Below are positions 41,812 through 51,963 of a stretch of DNA of 64,000 nucleotides, piece after piece. Numbering within the stretch: the stretch's first letter is position 1; every line of letters starts with the position of its first letter. Made by a program: the position numbers and the translations under genes. The notes under the pieces are model-generated. The model was not told where the DNA came from and ran no database searches. It was given only the letters and a program-made list of their open reading frames with translations. The DNA comes from Oleiphilus sp. (lineage in GTDB: Bacteria > Pseudomonadota > Gammaproteobacteria > Pseudomonadales > Oleiphilaceae). Where the stretch lies: positions 62,001 through 126,000 of the forward strand of contig PZPK01000013.1 of the NCBI GenBank assembly GCA_006212045.1, read 5' to 3'.

Positions 41812-42699
41812 ATGTTTGAGTTTGAATGGTTAAGTTTTGCTCTATTCAAAAGCGGTGATTATGCCATCACCCTCGGCCAGATTATGGCCTTTTTTCTGGT
41901 CTTGATTGTCACTCTGATCATCTCAAAAGTGATCCGCATGGCCATGCATCGACTGCGTTCCCGTGAGTTTGTCTTCAGTGCCGCCCAGATCTACGCATTG
42001 GAGCGTATTGTCCACTACCTGATTCTGGTTGTTGGTTTTGTGGTGGCTTTATCCACCGTCGGCATCGATGTCGGAAAACTGGCGATACTCGCCGGCGCGC
42101 TTGGCATTGGTATTGGCCTGGGTCTGCAGAATATCGTCAACAATTTTGTTTCCGGACTGGTGATTCTTTTTGAACGTTCGTTGAAGGTGGGTGACTTTAT
42201 TGAACTGTCCAACGGCCTCGTAGGGGAGGTCAAAGAAATCAATATGCGCTCCACGCTTATTCGTACTAACGACAATGTTGATATTCTGATACCCAATGCA
42301 GAAGTGATCGGAAATCAGCTCACCAACTGGACACTGGAAGAAAACATTCGCCGTTTTCGTATCGCGTTTGGCGTGGCTTATGGTAGTGACAAGCAGGCGG
42401 TAAAAAAGGCTGCGCTTGAAGCCGCTGATAGTGTCCCATACACGCTTGATCGGGCGGGCCGGGAAACCTCGGTCTGGATGACCGGCTTTGGAGACAGTTC
42501 TCTGGATTTCACTTTGGCTGTCTGGGTTTCACCGGAGCAGGTGAAGCGTCCAACCGCCTTGACCTCAGACTACCTATGGGCGCTGGATGATGCGTTTCGT
42601 AAATATGGTATCGAGGTGCCGTTTCCCCAGCGCGATCTGCACTTGCGCAGTGCCGAGTCCGTCATTTCGGTGCACAACCAAAACCGCGAACAAACATAA
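41812..42699 (+). CDS. MscS-family mechanosensitive channel
   Basis: AILAGALGIGIGLGLQNIVNNFVSGLVILFERSLKVGDFIE. Confidence 0.9.
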   Translation: MFEFEWLSFALFKSGDYAITLGQIMAFFLVLIVTLIISKVIRMAMHRLRSREFVFSAAQIYALERIVHYLILVVGFVVALSTVGIDVGKLAILAGALGIGIGLGLQNIVNNFVSGLVILFERSLKVGDFIELSNGLVGEVKEINMRSTLIRTNDNVDILIPNAEVIGNQLTNWTLEENIRRFRIAFGVAYGSDKQAVKKAALEAADSVPYTLDRAGRETSVWMTGFGDSSLDFTLAVWVSPEQVKRPTALTSDYLWALDDAFRKYGIEVPFPQRDLHLRSAESVISVHNQNREQT

Positions 42700-42837
42700 G
42701 TTTTGGGCCCGTTGAAAGGACAGAGTCGCCCAACCGTGGGCAAAAACTACCGGGAAATCGCGTTTGTAAGGGACCTCACTAACCGTTCGGCGCACCTTCA
42801 CCTGACGCAAAAGTGCTTTGTATCTGGCGATTGAGGG

Positions 42838-43434
42838 TCAGGCAGATGTTTTGCGGTATGCGATAAGCATGCCTAAACCGCTCATAAACAGCCAGACTCC
42901 CGCAGGAAGAGGCACAGGTGTCAGATCGACACCAAACGCCACTGTTTCGTTCACGCCGTTGTTTGGATTGTCGAACTGAAAGCTGATGTCATAAATATCT
43001 TGAATACCCTGATATTTCAAAGTCGCGTAGCTTGCCTCTATCCACATGCCGCCATTGAAGTTGTGGTTCCATAAACCGAAAATAAACGATGAGTCACCGA
43101 CGAGCTCAAGCACATCGCCCGTTTGATTGTGTGTTGCAGTCAAACCATTGAACTCGACCTGCATTGGTACAGGGTCGATGGAGAGTAGTGTCTGGTCATT
43201 CACGAAGTTCGGGCTGTTGGGGTTATAGTGATTCAAGATCGTCGCTTCGTCGAACATGTATAAGGTATAGTCCCATAGAACACCCGAATCGGTGATGCTG
43301 ATAATGTCGATGTCCTGGTTGGTGGGTTGAAAGATAATGTTGCCCGTACCGTTGGGGTTCGGTGCAACGCCAGCAGCATGTGCAGACACACTGAGCAGGC
43401 TCGCCATAAGCGCGAGAACAATTCGATTGATCAT
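42838..43434 (-). CDS. VPLPA-CTERM-type sorting-signal protein
   Basis: N-terminal signal peptide and C-terminal VPLPAGVWLFMSGLGMLIAYRK. Confidence 0.75.
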   Translation of the reverse strand: MINRIVLALMASLLSVSAHAAGVAPNPNGTGNIIFQPTNQDIDIISITDSGVLWDYTLYMFDEATILNHYNPNSPNFVNDQTLLSIDPVPMQVEFNGLTATHNQTGDVLELVGDSSFIFGLWNHNFNGGMWIEASYATLKYQGIQDIYDISFQFDNPNNGVNETVAFGVDLTPVPLPAGVWLFMSGLGMLIAYRKTSA

Positions 43435-43737
43435 TAGTTTTCCCCTAATTAGAGACTGGTTAATTTGTAAAAATACTCAGTTATTGGGAGTGCTACAGCG
43501 CTTACATCAACACCTTGTTATGCTCAAAATCATACCGCAAAAAAAGATCTTGATTGTTAAATTTAGATGATTCTAATGTTTAAGTTTTGAGTACGATTTG
43601 TGACATGATTTGAGTTTAGAACCAGAGAAAAAGGGGACATTTTGTTTTCCGGTTTGATATATAGCTGTGCAGAAAGTCTCCTAAGCATGTCTGTTTCGGT
43701 GAGGGCGTATTCCGTCTTCCACCCGGTATTCGGCCAA

Positions 43738-43760
43738 GACGCCACTGCAGTTGTGGCGTC
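43738..43760 (-). terminator. Hairpin at 3' end of diguanylate cyclase gene
   Basis: GACGCCAC-7 nt-GTGGCGTC perfect 8-bp stem just after the stop codon. Confidence 0.45.
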
Positions 43761-43768
43761 CAATCAAT

Positions 43769-45601
43769 CTAGCCTATCTGCACGCGATTCCGGCCCTTGG
43801 ATTTTGCTTCATAGAGCAGATAATCTGCGCGTTTCCATACCTGCTCCATGCTTTCGCCCGATACCACAGCCGTGGCGCCAATTGACAGTGTTGTCCCGAC
43901 AGGCTTGCCATCGGGAGCCGTCACTTTCATCTCAGCAAAGTGCTTGAGTAAGCGGGTGGTAAATTTCTCCGCATTCGGTAAATCACAATCAACCAGCAGC
44001 AAAGCAAATTCCTCACCTCCGATTCGGCCTGCTATATCGTTCTTGCGTTTCGATTTCACCAGCATACTACCCATTTTTCTCAATAGCGCATCGCCGGCCG
44101 GGTGGCCATGTTGATCGTTGAATTTTTTGAAGTGATCCACGTCGAGTGCCAACCAGATCAGACTACCGCTTTCGCTCGCGGTCAACTGTTCTTCAACGCT
44201 CTCTACAAAACCACGACGGTTGAAGATGCCGGTTAACTCATCGGTAAAACTTAGCTTCTTATAGCGTGATTTTTCGGCTCCCAAAGTCTCTGTCTGTTGC
44301 TTCAAATGGCTGAAGCGGAAGCCCAAGACAACAGATAGCAAAACAACTTCAGTCAAGGTGCCCAGATAATACAGCCAGACGACCCATTCTTTGGGTTCAA
44401 CATAGCCAAGCCACATCCAGCCCCAGAAACCGGCGGATACGAGATATAAACTCCAGGCAATTGCAAAGTATATAGCCATCGGGTGTGCCTGACGCAGCGC
44501 AATCACGCCTACCACAATCGCAATCGCCGGGTCGATGACACCTGTAGAAATCGTCAGTAGATAGCTCAGTGAATTGGGGATGAAACTGTAGCTAAGCATT
44601 GCAAGCGCAAGGAAAACGATGATCCCCAGTATGATCTTATCGACGCCCGGCATAATACGGCGCGTTTCAAGAAACTCCCGGATAAAGATACAGCCCGCGA
44701 TTACCACAAGGGTTGTCATCGTATTCGAGAGTAATGCACTACCGCCCCATTCCGGCCCAAGTAAGCGGAAATAGCCACCGGTAACAAGCAAATAAACAAG
44801 ATTGCAGCAGACATAGAAGGCGTACGTCAGGTACATGGATTCGCGGGCGCGCAATCCGATCGCCAAGTTGTAACTCTTGGCCAGGAACAGCATGCCAAGG
44901 ACCATGCCGAAGAACAGATTGCTTTTCAGAAAGTACCATAGCAAACCGTCTACCAGGGTCGCCTTGATACTGAACTGAAATACCTGCTCACCGGTTAAAC
45001 GTACATAAGCTGTTTTATTGGGAATGGCGGTGTTGAGAATGAATGTCAGGTAGCGAGCAGGTTGCAGAATGGCACTCTCGGCCGCTCTATTGACAGGAGA
45101 ATACCATTGCCATTCACCTTGCCGAAGAAAAGCAATTTTTCCATCTATTCCGGTATTGGGCAGCAACTCAAGCCACACCCTGTCAAGCCTTGATGACTCA
45201 GGGATGTCTAATTTTAGCCAAAGCACGCTTCCCTGTGATGCGCTCCAGTATTCAGGGTCGCTTAATCGATACCCAATGGTATCGTTGTGAGGGCGCTGCC
45301 AGCGATCCAATGGCAAACGTTCAATATGCTCGAGCGTCATTGCACCGCTCAGGTCGTGGTAGAAAAACGTCTCTAAGGTAACGCTTTCGTCAGCAGTGGC
45401 AGCGGTCGCTAACACTAGCCAAAGAAGCAAGAAGAAAGACAATCGATAGCGAGTAAACCAATCGCGATGTAAGGCCGCGGCGCGCTCATTTCCTGATTGC
45501 CGTTGAACTCGAGTGTCCGATAAACGCATAATAATTCTGTAAACTTGTTCGAAGTTTACTAAGCATAGCTGACGAATAGCGACTACCGGGGTCAGAGTCA
45601 T
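43769..45601 (-). CDS. 7TMR-DISM diguanylate cyclase (GGEEF)
   Basis: N-terminal 7TMR-DISMED2-like region, 7 TM segments, AGRIGGEEFALLLVD. Confidence 0.85.
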   Translation of the reverse strand: MTLTPVVAIRQLCLVNFEQVYRIIMRLSDTRVQRQSGNERAAALHRDWFTRYRLSFFLLLWLVLATAATADESVTLETFFYHDLSGAMTLEHIERLPLDRWQRPHNDTIGYRLSDPEYWSASQGSVLWLKLDIPESSRLDRVWLELLPNTGIDGKIAFLRQGEWQWYSPVNRAAESAILQPARYLTFILNTAIPNKTAYVRLTGEQVFQFSIKATLVDGLLWYFLKSNLFFGMVLGMLFLAKSYNLAIGLRARESMYLTYAFYVCCNLVYLLVTGGYFRLLGPEWGGSALLSNTMTTLVVIAGCIFIREFLETRRIMPGVDKIILGIIVFLALAMLSYSFIPNSLSYLLTISTGVIDPAIAIVVGVIALRQAHPMAIYFAIAWSLYLVSAGFWGWMWLGYVEPKEWVVWLYYLGTLTEVVLLSVVLGFRFSHLKQQTETLGAEKSRYKKLSFTDELTGIFNRRGFVESVEEQLTASESGSLIWLALDVDHFKKFNDQHGHPAGDALLRKMGSMLVKSKRKNDIAGRIGGEEFALLLVDCDLPNAEKFTTRLLKHFAEMKVTAPDGKPVGTTLSIGATAVVSGESMEQVWKRADYLLYEAKSKGRNRVQIG

Positions 45602-45731
45602 GAATTCTTACTTTTCAAGGCTTAAGCTTTGCGCTTGTATATTTAACTTTTCAGTGTAGTTTCGAAGTCGTCTCATTCGAGTGTTCTAGGCGTCGTGCAG
45701 GCGTCTCCCGTCTTCCGTTTCCCATCCAGCG

Positions 45732-46475
45732 TTAAGACTCCAGTAATACGCGATCAACAAAGCTTCCTATTAATTGATTCGAGACAGGCGTTTCCTGAGC
45801 GTTTTCGAGCACCTTTGCCAGATGACCGTCATCGTCAGTATATTTTTCCTTGTAGTAAGTCAGGCGCTCAACCAGTATGTTGCGGTCTACTTCCGGGTGA
45901 AACTGAAACGCCCAGAATGGTTTGCCTTCCACCCTGAAGGCATGGCAACACATGTCGGTATAGGCCAGTTCAATACAGCCTTCAGGTGGCGATGTCGCCT
46001 TTTGCTGGTGTACTGACACGGCCAGGAAGCCATCCGGAACGTCAGAGAAAACGGGATCGGAGGCGGCATGTTGGGTTAGAGAAACAGGAACCGTTCCCAT
46101 TTCGTAGAGGGTTTTATCATCAATGATTTGCCTTCCCAGCGCCTGCGCGGCTAACTGGAAACCGAAACAGGAGGCAAAGACCGGGGTTTCGTCTTCAATG
46201 CACTTCAGGAGTAGGCGTTCGGCGAACGGGACAAAGGAATAGATTTCCGGTTCCAGGACATTGGCTTCGCTGGCACCACCGACAAACAGGGCGTCATAGC
46301 CATGCGCCGCGTCAGCCGGAAATTCCGGTTGCTCAAATACATTCAGCACATCGAATTGCTTTACATCGAGTTTGCTGTAGCGGGCAAAACTCTCAAGCTC
46401 TTCCTGTTTCACACGCGCCGTTTCGCGGATCTGCAACAGCAGAATTTTGAGTTGGCTTCGGTCGATATTTGGCAT
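45732..46475 (-). CDS. Class I glutamine amidotransferase
   Basis: ASCFGFQLAAQALG nucleophile and FQFHPEV. Confidence 0.85.
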   Translation of the reverse strand: MPNIDRSQLKILLLQIRETARVKQEELESFARYSKLDVKQFDVLNVFEQPEFPADAAHGYDALFVGGASEANVLEPEIYSFVPFAERLLLKCIEDETPVFASCFGFQLAAQALGRQIIDDKTLYEMGTVPVSLTQHAASDPVFSDVPDGFLAVSVHQQKATSPPEGCIELAYTDMCCHAFRVEGKPFWAFQFHPEVDRNILVERLTYYKEKYTDDDGHLAKVLENAQETPVSNQLIGSFVDRVLLES

Positions 46476-46578
46476 AAGCAGCTGGATTGTAACTCGATGG
46501 ATAGAAGCTTAGCCTAACGACGTTTTCTGCACACTAAAAAATCAGAGGAATAGCCGATGCTTGTCCCCGGTCATCCGC

Positions 46579-47001
46579 TCACGAGTCCAGTCGTTTCTTG
46601 AGGTGATAGAGCGAAGAACCAATGGGCCGGTCTTCCAGAACACCGTATACGCGATAGCCTCGCTTTTCATAAAAGGCCAAAGCATCCACGGTTTTCAAGA
46701 AGGCGATCACGGCACCATGCTCCTTGCCATGGGCTTCTGCGCGTTGCAGAAGATTGTGTCCGAGCCCTTTCTCTCGATACTTCTGATCGACCCAGAGGGT
46801 TTCAATTTCCAGGCCGTCCCAGTATGCATTGGCCCGGACCCCGCCAACCATATCGCCGTGTTCATTGCGGATACTAATCAAAAAGCGACAGTCTTCAGAG
46901 GCGTCGGGTAGGGCATAGTTGTCGCGAATGTGGGAATGGAAGTGCTGGTCCAGTTCGGCACATTCCAGATGAGAAGGGCGTTCGCTGAGTTCATATTGCA
47001 T
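46579..47001 (-). CDS. GNAT family N-acetyltransferase
   Basis: LWVDQKYREKGLGHNLLQRAEAHGKEHGA; start at CAT 46999-47001. Confidence 0.85.
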   Translation of the reverse strand: MQYELSERPSHLECAELDQHFHSHIRDNYALPDASEDCRFLISIRNEHGDMVGGVRANAYWDGLEIETLWVDQKYREKGLGHNLLQRAEAHGKEHGAVIAFLKTVDALAFYEKRGYRVYGVLEDRPIGSSLYHLKKRLDS

Positions 47002-47163
47002 GTGCGCAGATCCTCGTAGCATTAACGATGACATGGATGCAGAGCTTTCAGTTTTCTCCAACAGCATAGCACGTATCTGTGCATGTCAGCGCAGAATTGT
47101 GCCGCCGCGGGTTGGTTTGTGCCGTCGCGCGGTGCCCGGATAGTTTTTTCTCGGGGAGCCTTT

Positions 47164-48222
47164 CTATATTCTCAGATAGTCAGTCAGCAACACACCGATA
47201 CCAATACGCTGGACTGAATGGTCATAGTCAATCAGGCTTTCGCCATAGCCATTGAAATACTGCACATAACCGCGAATGCGATTGAACAGGGGAAAGCTGA
47301 TGCCGGCTTCGTAAGCGCCTTTCCCTGTCGAGAAATGCTGTCGGAACATGCTGGATACTTCGATATCGTTGTTTTTGTAGATGGCATAAAACTCGTAATA
47401 GCCCATGTAGTCATCGATGTTCGGGTTATCATCGCCTTTGGCGGGAGGCAGGGTGTCGGGGTCTCCGTCGTCGACTTTCTGACTCTCGGGTAAACGGTAC
47501 CAGGGTTGTAGGTAAAGCACCCAATTGTCGCGGTGATAGCCTAGCCCCGCATAGATACGGTTCCAGCTGCGGCTAAAAAACTGGCTACGTCCATTGGATT
47601 CGTGCTCAAAACCGACACGACCAACAAATTCGCCATCCATAAAACGAATCCCTAGCGGGGCACGGTAGAATATTTCGGGCCGGTAATTGGTCTCTCTGAA
47701 GGGCGCGGAGAGTTTCTTGTTGTACATCTGCCAGAAGGATTTAAGCGTAAAACCGAAATAGATGTTGTCGTTTTCGACCAGCAAACGCTCCTTCAGCAGA
47801 GGTACTTTGAAACTGATCTGTAATTTGGCTTCCTGATGCTGCAATGGCTTTTCAAACTCCGGGAAAGCTTCGGGTGCCGTCCATGGGGCTTGATTCGGGC
47901 GGTCATTATAGGTACCTAGCAACATATAGTTTTGCCGGTGTGGTGTAATCACAAAAGCACTTTGCTGCACCAGTTTTTCGCGTTCGAGTCGTTCCGAGGC
48001 TGGGCCGGTCGTCTTTAGTTCCTCACATTGCTTTTTGATTTCACCGACGGTTAGTTGGTCGTCGGCGCCGATCAAAGCGCGCTCCAGACAGGTGCTTGCC
48101 TGTGTGTATGCGGCCAGTTGCAGTAACACAATACCGAGTGCTGAAAGGAGCATCTGCCGGGAATGTTTGAAAAGGGTAGTGCGATTGCAATAGCGTATGG
48201 TCGGGCTTGGCTTCGAGGTCAT
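47164..48222 (-). CDS. pldA: Outer membrane phospholipase A
   Basis: VGRVGFEHESNGRSQFFSRSWNRIY active-site region; C-terminal beta-strand. Confidence 0.88.
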   Translation of the reverse strand: MTSKPSPTIRYCNRTTLFKHSRQMLLSALGIVLLQLAAYTQASTCLERALIGADDQLTVGEIKKQCEELKTTGPASERLEREKLVQQSAFVITPHRQNYMLLGTYNDRPNQAPWTAPEAFPEFEKPLQHQEAKLQISFKVPLLKERLLVENDNIYFGFTLKSFWQMYNKKLSAPFRETNYRPEIFYRAPLGIRFMDGEFVGRVGFEHESNGRSQFFSRSWNRIYAGLGYHRDNWVLYLQPWYRLPESQKVDDGDPDTLPPAKGDDNPNIDDYMGYYEFYAIYKNNDIEVSSMFRQHFSTGKGAYEAGISFPLFNRIRGYVQYFNGYGESLIDYDHSVQRIGIGVLLTDYLRI

Positions 48223-48482
48223 TAACAGTATGCGTCCGTGAAAAGTGGCTGCCGGTCATTCATCTGCCGGTAAAGCTCAGCCGGTATTGCAACAGTTTAC
48301 CCAAGCCCGCGAGAGAACCCAATCCTGTTATTAGGAAAAAGATACCGTGCTGCACTCCGGTATGTCTTGCGCCCTGGCGCTTTCTGAATGAGAATCGGAT
48401 TTTGTTCTTTTAAACCTGTTTATCTGCGCCTCCGGACTGAGACGCGAAACATTCCAACACCAATCTCAAAGAGGGCTTCACA

Positions 48483-49823
48483 CTGAAACACTGGCAACCC
48501 GACAGCTGGCGCAATTACCCGATTGTTCAGCAACCCGGCTATCACGATCAGAATCAACTGGCTCAGGTCGAACAGGATCTGAGCGGCTATCCGCCTTTGG
48601 TCTTTGCGGCAGAGGCACGCACCCTGCGCAAGCAATTGAGTGATGTTGCGCTTGGCAAGGGCTTTCTCTTGCAAGGCGGGGACTGCGCCGAATCCTTTGA
48701 AGATTTCAATGCTCCCAAGATACGCGATACCTTCAAGGTCATCCTGCAAATGGCGGTGGTGATGACATTTGCGGCAAGATGCCCTGTGACGAAGGTTGCG
48801 CGCATGGCCGGCCAGTATGCCAAACCGCGTTCAGCCGATTTTGAAGAAGTCGATGGCAAACAGTTACCCAGTTATCGGGGCGATATTGTCAACCGTTTCG
48901 GCTTCACAGAGGCTGATCGCATGCCAAACCCGAATCGCTTGAAAGATGCCTATTTCAGGTCGGCCGCGACCATGAACCTGCTGCGGGCGTTTGCGCAGGG
49001 CGGGCTGGCAGACTTGCATGAGGTAAATCGCTGGAATATGAGTTTTCTGGAGAATAATCCCCAGAAAGAATTGTATGTGGGTCTGGCGCAACGGATTCAG
49101 GACGCTTTGTCATTTATGGAAGTGTTGGGCATCAATAGTGCCAACACGCCCGCGATCTATGAGACGACCTTATTTACCTCTCACGAAGCACTATTGCTGA
49201 ATTACGAAGAGGCACTGACGCGTACCGATACCATCAGCGGAAACTGGTACGCCTGTTCGGCGCACATGCTCTGGATCGGTGAGCGTACCCGACAACTGGA
49301 CCATGCCCATGTTGAGTTTTTCAGGGGAATACATAACCCGATCGGCGTGAAAGTGGGCCCCTCGATCAAGGAAGATGAATTAATACGTTTGATAGACGCT
49401 TTGAATCCGGACAATGATCCCGGCCGCCTGACGCTGATCACGCGTATGGGAGCCGATAATATCGGCGCCAAACTACCGGCTCTGTTGCGCAGGGTGAAAC
49501 AGGAAGGGCGGCATGTGGTTTGGAGTTCCGATCCCATGCACGGCAATACCGTCAAGGCCTCTAGTGGCTACAAGACCCGGGATTTCGATGCCATTCTCAA
49601 AGAGATACGCGAGTTTTTCCAGGCCCACCGGGCGGAGGGCACCTATCCGGGCGGCATTCATCTGGAAATGACGGGTCAGCATGTCACGGAGTGCACCGGG
49701 GGGGCTTACAAGATTAGTGATGATGATCTGGCGCAGTGCTATAAAACCCAGTGTGATCCGAGACTGAATGCGGATCAGGTGCTGGAGATGGCCTTTCTGG
49801 TGGCCGAAGCGATCAAGGAATAG
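48483..49823 (+). CDS. Class II 3-deoxy-7-phosphoheptulonate synthase, apparent CTG start
   Basis: [51 protein letters not shown]. Conserved N-terminus precedes the listed TTG (48597). Confidence 0.88.
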   Translation: MKHWQPDSWRNYPIVQQPGYHDQNQLAQVEQDLSGYPPLVFAAEARTLRKQLSDVALGKGFLLQGGDCAESFEDFNAPKIRDTFKVILQMAVVMTFAARCPVTKVARMAGQYAKPRSADFEEVDGKQLPSYRGDIVNRFGFTEADRMPNPNRLKDAYFRSAATMNLLRAFAQGGLADLHEVNRWNMSFLENNPQKELYVGLAQRIQDALSFMEVLGINSANTPAIYETTLFTSHEALLLNYEEALTRTDTISGNWYACSAHMLWIGERTRQLDHAHVEFFRGIHNPIGVKVGPSIKEDELIRLIDALNPDNDPGRLTLITRMGADNIGAKLPALLRRVKQEGRHVVWSSDPMHGNTVKASSGYKTRDFDAILKEIREFFQAHRAEGTYPGGIHLEMTGQHVTECTGGAYKISDDDLAQCYKTQCDPRLNADQVLEMAFLVAEAIKE

Positions 49824-49839
49824 CGTTTGGCGAACTGGC

Positions 49840-50271
49840 TTAGCAATCCGTAGTAACCACGGAAACGGTGCAGTTGGGGTCTCCATTCAATGCGTCGCCC
49901 AATTCGGCCCGGCTCTCCGGGCACAGGTTGCGCCAGTCTACTTCTGACGTCCCGGCCTCGGGTTCAACAATGTAACCCGCCTGACTCGGCGGATTGGCGG
50001 GCGCGATTGATAAGCCTTTCACATGCGCTTTACTTTAAATAATAATGATGGTCGAGCGCATCGCACCTGCAATTCCTTCCAGCGTGGCGATGCGTGCCGA
50101 ACGGGACAGGTCGCTGGATTTTGGAATTGCGACGGCGGCGAGTATGCCAAGTAGAGTAATAACCATGACCAGCTCTATCAGAGTAAAGCCCTGCTGTTTT
50201 TCCGGGATCCGAAGGTGCACCGCACCGGATTCACCTGATGTGAATAGTGAGAATTCAATGCTGAAGCTCAA
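49840..50271 (-). pseudogene. Type IV prepilin-like gene interrupted by in-frame TAA
   Basis: EKQQGFTLIELVMVITLLGILAAVAIPKSSDLSRSARIATLEGIAGAMRSTIIII*SKAHVKGLSIAP..NPNC-type C-terminus continue in the same frame across TAA at 50037-50035. Confidence 0.7.
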
Positions 50272-50476
50272 TATGCGAAAAAGGTCAGAGGTGTTTGTTC
50301 TGTTACTATTTTAACCTCAGACAAAAACAGAAGGGTGTGAAGTGCACATCACACTGTCGCATATGGCTGGCTGGTGCAATGAAATGGCTTGGCGGTTAGC
50401 ACTCGTGGCTGGTCATTTGATCCATCTTTGAGTCAGCTGCGTAAGTATGCATAGACAATCCATCAGGAGATTCAGC

Positions 50477-50650
50477 ATGCTTTCGCTCTTTAAAGCAGAC
50501 CCGAAGAAAAAACTGCACAAACAATACGAACAAAAGCTTGAACAGGCCATGCACGCGCAGCGCAGAGGCGATATTAAAAGTTATTCTTTTCTGATGAATG
50601 ACGCCGATAAACTCTGGCAGGAAATCTCGAAGCTTGAGGCTGAAACCTGA
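50477..50650 (+). CDS. Small DUF6435-like protein
   Basis: MLSLFKADPKKKLHKQYEQKLEQAMHAQRRGDIKSYSFLMNDADKLWQEI. Confidence 0.75.
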   Translation: MLSLFKADPKKKLHKQYEQKLEQAMHAQRRGDIKSYSFLMNDADKLWQEISKLEAET

Positions 50651-50968
50651 GGGGCGGCATGACCGTTGGCAATCCCTGGCCTCTGTTGGGTTCGCGCATT
50701 ATCCCGGCCGGTTTGAATGGTTGTTCCTGGCCTTGGCTTGGCAAGGCGGGCCAGGTTCATAGCACCATATTGTGACAAATCAACGCCTTTTGAAACGAAA
50801 TAGGCGATACATCCGTTGTGATCCCCGATATAATTCTCCTTCACTCCTTTTGATCTGGCGTCGACGAAATGAGCAGTTTGCTGTTTATCAGATGCCGAAC
50901 TAGGCATTAATATACCCGTTTCATATTGGGCGATTGTTGTTGAAGCGGATACGTAAGGAAAGCGGACA

Positions 50969-51781
50969 ATGTCAATTCTGAGCAAAGTGAAAAAGCTGTC
51001 TTCACTTGCGCTGCACCCGGGCATTATTGCCAGTCAATCAAAGTATCTATTTATTCTTGGTCATATGAGGAGTCGTTCCTCGGTGCTGTCTCATATTCTG
51101 GGAAGCAATGAAGGCGTTTGCGGCTATAGCGAACTGCATCTTTCCTATGAATCTCCCATGAGTCTGCTTCGAATGCGGCTGGAGCTCCATAATGATCTTG
51201 GTTGTGATCTGAAGGACAAATATCTTCTCGATAAAATTCTGCATAACAAGCTTGTCCTATCAAAGGACCTCATACAATCGGTCAAACCCAAGGTTATCTT
51301 TTTGATCAGAGAACCGGAAAGCACCTTGAAAAGCATCATCTACATGGGGCAAATGACAGGCGTAGACTGGTATCAGAATCCGAAAAGAGCGCAGGAATAC
51401 TATTGTTCGCGATTATCGAATCTTGAGGCATATGCGGCCCTTCTCGAGGGAAACTATTTCTTTCTGGAAGCGGATGAGCTGGTAAAACATTCCGACCTTG
51501 TGCTCGCCCGTTTATCTGACTGGTTGTCACTGAAGGAGCCACTGGATGCCAATTATTCCACCTTCAACCACACTGCCAGCAAGGGGCGTGGCGATCCTTT
51601 GGATAACATTCGTGCCGGTACCATCAAAGAGACGGAGAGTCACGCTTCGATCGAGATTCCCGAGCAGGTATTGCAATTGGCACATGCTGCCTATACACGG
51701 TGTCAGTCCCTGCTGAAAAAGAACGCGGTGGATGGAATGGGGGCTTGGTCTGCCTCCAGCAAGATCGGCACAGGCCCGTGA
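50969..51781 (+). CDS. Sulfotransferase-like protein
   Basis: 5'-PSB-like loop FILGHMRSRSSVLSHILGS and VIFLIREPESTLKSI. Confidence 0.72.
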   Translation: MSILSKVKKLSSLALHPGIIASQSKYLFILGHMRSRSSVLSHILGSNEGVCGYSELHLSYESPMSLLRMRLELHNDLGCDLKDKYLLDKILHNKLVLSKDLIQSVKPKVIFLIREPESTLKSIIYMGQMTGVDWYQNPKRAQEYYCSRLSNLEAYAALLEGNYFFLEADELVKHSDLVLARLSDWLSLKEPLDANYSTFNHTASKGRGDPLDNIRAGTIKETESHASIEIPEQVLQLAHAAYTRCQSLLKKNAVDGMGAWSASSKIGTGP

Positions 51782-51963
51782 TAAGGTCAGTAGATATTAC
51801 CTGGCGACCTTGAATATTCTTCATCACCGAAGACGTTTATGCTTTTTTAGACGGCTACAAAAGCTAATAAAAACAAATACATATATTAGTTCTTGTTGAT
51901 TTGGCACGGGCTTGGCAAAGCTTATCTCCGAATGCTTATGCACAGCACAAGGAGAATCCCATC

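Noticed and set aside
43600-43660. Possible IS or RAYT remnant (AGAGAAAAAGGGGACATTTTG)
   Set aside because: The motif resembles sequences near some transposases, but no ORF, inverted repeats or target duplication were found.
50035-50037. Selenocysteine or programmed readthrough at the pilin stop
   Set aside because: The codon is TAA, not TGA, and no structure supporting readthrough was seen; nonsense mutation or sequence error is simpler.
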